This document shows positions 59,755-64,000 of a stretch of DNA of 64,000 bases, piece by piece; the first letter of the stretch is position 1, and each line of letters starts with the position of its first letter. The position numbers and the translations under genes are program-made. Below the pieces are notes generated by a model that was not told the DNA's origin, ran no database searches, and was given only the letters and a program-made list of their open reading frames with translations. Origin of the DNA: Agapetus fuscipes (lineage: Eukaryota > Arthropoda > Insecta > Trichoptera > Glossosomatidae); assembly GCA_951799405.1 (NCBI GenBank), contig OX637356.1, positions 14,097,229 to 14,161,228 on the forward strand. Direction: 5' to 3'.

Positions 59755-60075
59755 ACTAAGCTACACATATAGTGCAACTATTTGCCGTGTTTTTTCCGAA
59801 TGGCGTAGCAAGTAGTGAGCGAAACCTATTTATTTTGGAAGGTAATAGGGCCGTCCTCACGCGAATCACCTCAGTCAAAATGGGGGTTTCCCAGGCCTCG
59901 AAGGGGCTGGTTCTCATTTCTTAAAAAGTCTAAGTAAGCCTTGTCGGTTTTTACATTGGGTTTGAAATAAACACTGAAACAGGAAATCATTTCAGCTAAC
60001 AACCTCGGTGGGATTCGAACCCGAGCTCTCGGCATGGAATGCAAGAATTCTACCAACTGAGCTATCGACCGAAAT
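59755..60075 (-). mobile_element. SINE2 unit of a SINE1-SINE2 dimer
   Basis: GCTACACATATAGTGC to the head at CTCGGTGGGATTCGAACCC, TACCAACTGAGCTATCGACCG. Well-preserved tRNA-like boxes. Confidence 0.8.
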
Positions 60076-60205
60076 TTTTACGCACTAGTTCTTCGCTACA
60101 AAACGTTAATTCTCAAATAAATCCAATGGCTTTTTTCTTTCGAACCCACGATCTTTCATTTGTAAGCCCGAAGCGCTAACCCCTAGACTACTGTCCGGTC
60201 AGTTA
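60076..60205 (-). repeat. SINE1 unit of the dimer, internally deleted
   Basis: TTTACGCACTAG...TTCTCAAATAAATCC, then TTTCGAACCCACGATCTTTC and CCTAGACTACTGTCCGGTC. The middle of the body is missing. Confidence 0.65.
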
Positions 60206-60483
60206 CTTGATATTCATTCCCTAACTGTTGTGCAGCCTGCCCATATTCCATCGGCTCTGTACACAATCGCGTCTCTCGTTACACGGAAGGGGCAGTTCGC
60301 GGCTGCGGGATGCGAGCCAGCCGCACTTGTGAACAGAACACAATATACCTCCAATACATATTGCACCAGGCAAGGCTGGACCCAAACATGGGAAACCCGA
60401 GCCTATCTCTGGTCGATGTCATTGAAGATATATTTTGCCAAAAATACATACTAACATGTAAGCCTAATTACTGAGGATTAAAC

Positions 60484-61150
60484 CGGTCCGTAGTCCAGTG
60501 GTTACACTTTGGACTCGTAAATAGAAGGTTGCGGGTTCGAATCCCAGCAAAGCACAAAAAAATAACATTTCAATTTTCAAATTACTTTTATTACTAACTT
60601 ATAGGTTGGTTTGCGGCTGACCACCCATACTGTAGAAAATGGTTCACTTTTCCAATGTCACCCATGTTTTCAGGGAAGGTCGGCAAGAGTTGCAGGGTGT
60701 ATGTCCATGTGAGATTCGGGTTTTTATATTGTAGGACCACATGCGGCATGTTTAAGCGCGAACTTGTACATGTCTGTTTGTGAAAGTGCAAATAATGGGA
60801 ATCTTTAATGTTACCTATATTTTGCAACTTAGATTAGATAAGATTAGATTAGACATTCGAGAAAATTGGCACTTTGTAGCGACGACCAAGCTCGTAAAAA
60901 GTCCGGTCGAAAGCTCAGTTGCTGGAATGCTAGCACTCCATGCAGAGAGCAGGGGCTCGATTCCAAGGTGTACTCTGCCTTCACGAGAAATGAGAACCTG
61001 CCCCCCCCGGGAGTCGTGGGAAAATGGGTGGTGGCTTACCGTAAAAATAAATAGGTCCCGAATCACCACACACGACCCCTTTAAGGATAACACAGGCAAA
61101 AAGTTACACTATAAATGTAGCTTAGTTGCGTTGCGTTGCGTTAGTGTGTG
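60484..61150 (+). mobile_element. SINE1-SINE2 dimer interrupted by LINE-A tail
   Basis: SINE1 head 60484-60592 (ACCGGTCCGTAGTCCAGTGG, GGGTTCGAATCCCAG), and body end 60862-60893 (CGAGAAAATTGGCACTTTG, CGACCAAGCTCGTAAAA). SINE2 60894-61150 ends TTAGTTGCGTTGCGTTGCG. The LINE-A tail 60593-60861 is inside. Confidence 0.75.
60593..60861 (+). repeat. LINE-A tail inside the SINE dimer
   Basis: CTAACTTATAGGTTGGTTTGC to CAACTTAGATTAGATAAGATTAG. Confidence 0.87.
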
Positions 61151-61164
61151 GATTCAAAAACTAG

Positions 61165-61425
61165 TCTAAATATAATTAATCTAAATCTAAGCTGTAAAGA
61201 TATGTATCATTTGAGATTCATATTAAATGCATTCCCACAAGCAGACATGCATAATTTCGCGCTTACACATGCCGCATGTGGACCTACAATATAAAAAAAC
61301 CCAACTCTCAAATGAACATAAGCCCTGCAACTCTTGCCGACCTTCCCTGAAGCAATTGGCAAAGTAAACCATTTTTTACAGTATGGGTGGTCAGCCGCAT
61401 ACCAACCTATCAGTCAAGGAAAAGT
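61165..61425 (-). repeat. LINE-A tail
   Basis: TTAATCTAAATCTAAGCTG to CCTATCAGTCAAGGAAAAG. CAGGGGTGACA is deleted. Confidence 0.85.
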
Positions 61426-61610
61426 CATGTAAAAATAAACAATGGTTTTCTTGAATAGGAGCTTTAGGCTTAAACAGTGGAATTTTAATAATATATTCTA
61501 CCTATTACGCAATTTACTAGACTTATCTAACTAAAACGTTACTTTTGTACCATAAATAAAATTCACCCCTGTATAGTATATGTAGACAGCAGATGCGCTT
61601 AGAGACATCA

Positions 61611-62222
61611 TTAGCTGTGCTACTAAAAGTGTAGATAATTTCCCTTGTTTGATGGTCCCATTAGTGCTTGTTTGGATTATCAACCATTTGATTCAAAGAT
61701 GACGTTTCAATGAAATTATCTTATGAATCACATTCAATACAATCTCAGCAAAAAAAGCCAGCAGAGGGTGGAGAGCAATAATATGATAATTATGAGAGGG
61801 TGTGGATGAAAGGTCCGCTTACAAAAAACTAGGTCTTGGTTTAAAATTAAACCGCTTTGTCTATAAGGGTGGGCAGCCTCTTCATATTTAATGGAGCTAG
61901 TGTTTACGTTTCCTGAAAAATTAGCTGTGCTACTAAAAGTGTAGATAATTTCCCTTGTTTGATGGTCCCGTTAGTGCTTGTTTGGCTTATCTACAATTTG
62001 AATTAAAAAGATGGCGTTTCAATGAAATTGTCGTAAAAATCATATTCGACACAATCTGAGCTATATAATAAACGTAAAACACGATAATGTGAGAGTTTTT
62101 ATGAATATCCTAAACATGTTTTTCCAGTTTTCATAAGAGACATTGGTCCAGAACACAATATACAAACATTGTTCGTGTAAAATTACCTCTGTTGGACATA
62201 AGACCAATAATCACTAATATAA
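61611..62222. repeat. Segmental duplication carrying MITE-1
   Basis: TTAGCTGTGCTACTAAAAGTG, then TTTGATGGTCCC and the MITE-1 left end occur at 61611-61755 and again at 61921-62065. The second copy continues to a near-complete MITE-1 (to GACCAATAATCACTAATATA). Confidence 0.8.
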
Positions 62223-62259
62223 CGATATACTACCGTTGAAAATACCGGGCCTAAGAGGG

Positions 62260-62523
62260 TCATTCCTTGACTTATAGGTTGGTATGCGGCTGACCACCCA
62301 TGCTGTAGAAAATGGTTCACTTTGCCAATGTCACCCCTGTTTCAGGGAAGGTCGGCAGAAGTTGCAGGGTGTATGTTTATTTGAGATTCGGGTTTTTATA
62401 TTGTAGGACCACATGCTGCATGTTAAAGCGTGAATTTATACGGGTCTGTTTGTGAGAATGCATATAATGTGAATCTCCAATGTAACATATCTTTGAAACT
62501 GAGATTAGATTAGATTAGACAAG
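62260..62523 (+). repeat. LINE-A tail
   Basis: CATTCCTTGACTTATAGG to ACTGAGATTAGATTAGATTAG. A complete unit. Confidence 0.9.
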
Positions 62524-62974
62524 CAATGAGGAAAAATTGGCTCACATTGGATAATATTATGTTTACTTTCGTATAATGATACCAAGGTTACTTATAGTTC
62601 CTACTATCGATACATCCTACCTAAGCAAGCCTTTGTAAGGCCTCACCTTGTATGGGAGGGCGGTCTGCCTGTTTTGCATCCCTGACCACTAACATGACGT
62701 CATCAACACTAGGCGTGCAAAGTCCAACACGCAGCGGTCTTCAAAGCTACAAGGGGTAACGCTTCCACCCTATCAGGTTGTATGTAAGACAGAATATAGG
62801 ATCGTCCGAGGCTTTCTTTCAAACAGACCTTAGTCCTGCCACGTGTGATGTCATGCAAATTTTGCATACCTATCTTTAATCAAAGTTGCAGAGATATCGT
62901 CCCCTTAATGTTTGTTTGTTTTTAAGTTTTAATAGCTTTAACCATTAAACTACGATCTGGTATACGTAATATAC
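62524..62974. other. No recognised gene
   Basis: 62630-62830 is GC-richer (GTATGGGAGGGCGGTCTGCC) and could be retroelement-derived, but no partner is visible here. Confidence 0.3.
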
Positions 62975-63345
62975 TGTTATGTAAATACTAGGTGTAAAGA
63001 AAATAAATAGGGTAGGTGCATATAGACTCTAGCTGTAGGATGAATTATTATTAAGTACCTAGAGTAAGGAAATATTATGTAAGTAATAATTGTATTCGAA
63101 GCTTTTGGAATATCATAGACGTTTCCAGGCGAAATTAAGTTCTAGAAAGTTTGATAGTCATAGCTATAAAAGGCGCAACTCGCCTGCAGGTGAGTCAGTC
63201 TCCAAGTACTAGTAGCTTTACAGGCCAATACAGCGACAGTGAACTATCGTGTGAATTTTAAAATAAATTATTGTGAACAAAATAAATTACTTTAAAATAA
63301 ATCTCCGGCAGTTTTAATCAAGAAGACCAATATTTTAACTTAAAA
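62975..63345 (+). promoter_or_regulatory. Pol II core promoter, LTR-like
   Basis: TATAAAAG at 63165-63172 is followed by TCAGTC at 63195-63200, so the A of the initiator is about 32 bp after the TATA box start. This is an arthropod-type TATA plus Inr pair. Repeated AATAAA-type signals (63265-63300) lie downstream. The stretch begins TGTTATGTAAATAC, which suggests an LTR, but I could not find a matching CA end or TSD. Confidence 0.45.
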
Positions 63346-63750
63346 AAAACATTAAAACCCTAAAAACAAAAGTACTGTTAGGAATGTGGGATTGTGTGTC
63401 TCTGTGTTTTTACCTGTGCGTGTGTCTGTGTGTGTCTACAGATGTAGGTGTTCAAATAATTGTACTTGCATTAGTTCGACGATGTGAGTATTCGCTCAAA
63501 TATTCTGGCAAAAACATGTTCCAGTTCTCAGTGTTTCAAGAACCATCCTTATGTAATGCTATAAAAGGACCAAAACTGTCTATCTGTAGGTGAGAAATAC
63601 AGTATAAAAGTTATCTCTGTTAACGAACCAAAGTTTATATTAAATTAACAATACAACCTTGGAAAAAAACGCAGAAATTTTCAACAAACTGAGAATGATC
63701 GTTATTTTATTCATGAAAATTGTTTATTGATCTAAAATAACTACTCTCGT
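63346..63750. other. No recognised feature
   Basis: Contains a GTGTCTGTGTG-rich stretch at 63400-63440 that opens a 69-codon frame. Nothing identifiable. Confidence 0.3.
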
Positions 63751-63751
63751 T

Positions 63752-64000
63752 TCACCAAACGTCCATCCAGCCTTACAGCAACTGGGCCTTTGTTTGAAAA
63801 TTGGCGCTTTGTAGCAACGACGACCAAGCTCGTTAAAAGGTTTATAGCTCAATTTGTAGATGCCGAAAAGCAAGGGTTCGATCTCAAGGTTTACTTAGCC
63901 TTCACAAGAAATGAGAACCAGCCCCCTCGGGAGCTGGGAAACCCCCACATCAACTGAAAGTGGTTAGAGTGAGGCCGGCCCCCTTACCCGTAAAAATAAA
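63752..64000 (+). mobile_element. SINE1-SINE2 dimer, cut by window end
   Basis: The SINE1 body (CGTCCATCCAGCCTTACAGC to GACCAAGCTCGTTAAAA) is joined to a SINE2 head with a weak A box and a GGGTTCGATCTC B box. The SINE2 body follows, up to GGCCGGCCCCCTTACCCG. Confidence 0.75.

Noticed and set aside
3000..62520. CRISPR-like array, because one repeat recurs many times
   Set aside because: Copies are about 250 bp, on both strands, irregularly spaced over 60 kb, and belong to a LINE in a eukaryotic genome.

Overview
The window looks like nuclear DNA of a eukaryote, most likely an arthropod and probably an insect. The reasons are an AT-rich background, tRNA-derived SINEs, several non-LTR retrotransposon families, hAT-type and foldback (MITE-like) DNA elements, and no operons. 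I found no convincing host protein-coding gene. Nearly everything recognisable is transposable-element sequence, much of it nested. The organism guess rests on repeat types only.

The dominant component is one non-LTR retrotransposon family, called LINE-A here. One long copy (about 7541-10000, minus strand) still carries an open reading frame with a complete reverse transcriptase core, but has lost its 5' part. Its roughly 250-bp 3' UTR unit, ending in (AGATT)n, occurs about 36 times across the window on both strands. Many copies begin at the same upstream point. Related families LINE-B (45212-46494, 21748-22432, 3596-3770) and LINE-C (52483-53637, 19694-19798) share the ORF type but have other tails. 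C-terminal ends of L2/CR1-like elements (LINE-F, H, I, J), a Jockey/CR1-like element (LINE-G) and RTE-like elements (25205-25865, 34955-35450, 57030-57125) are scattered throughout.

Two tRNA-headed SINE families occur. SINE1 is modular: the same tRNA head and body is followed by a LINE-F-like tail, by a LINE-G tail, or by a second tRNA-headed unit (SINE2). DNA transposons include a 1283-bp hAT element with a transposase remnant (48813-50095), a hAT MITE with a perfect 8-bp TSD (58260-58466), a CCCTTAGTGCTTG-ended MITE family (at least eight copies) and several long-armed palindromes. Two copies of one GC-rich LTR are present as solo LTRs (38653-39256, 51682-52331). A full-length 5S rRNA-like sequence lies at 57138-57258.

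The most interesting structure is a set of foldback units carrying a CTGA-N-GA / hairpin / CGAAA block. This resembles hammerhead-ribozyme sequence as found in Penelope-like elements (7131-7310, 29251-29455, 29700-29780, 31220-31390, 32185-32489, 38146-38332, 47845-47960, 59330-59612). Insertions into LINE-A tails and SINEs can be dated relative to one another because the uninterrupted sequence is known from other copies: hAT into LINE-A, LTR plus L2-like into LINE-A, MITE into MITE, foldback into SINE. The window reads as an intergenic or heterochromatic transposon graveyard with a few fairly young members.
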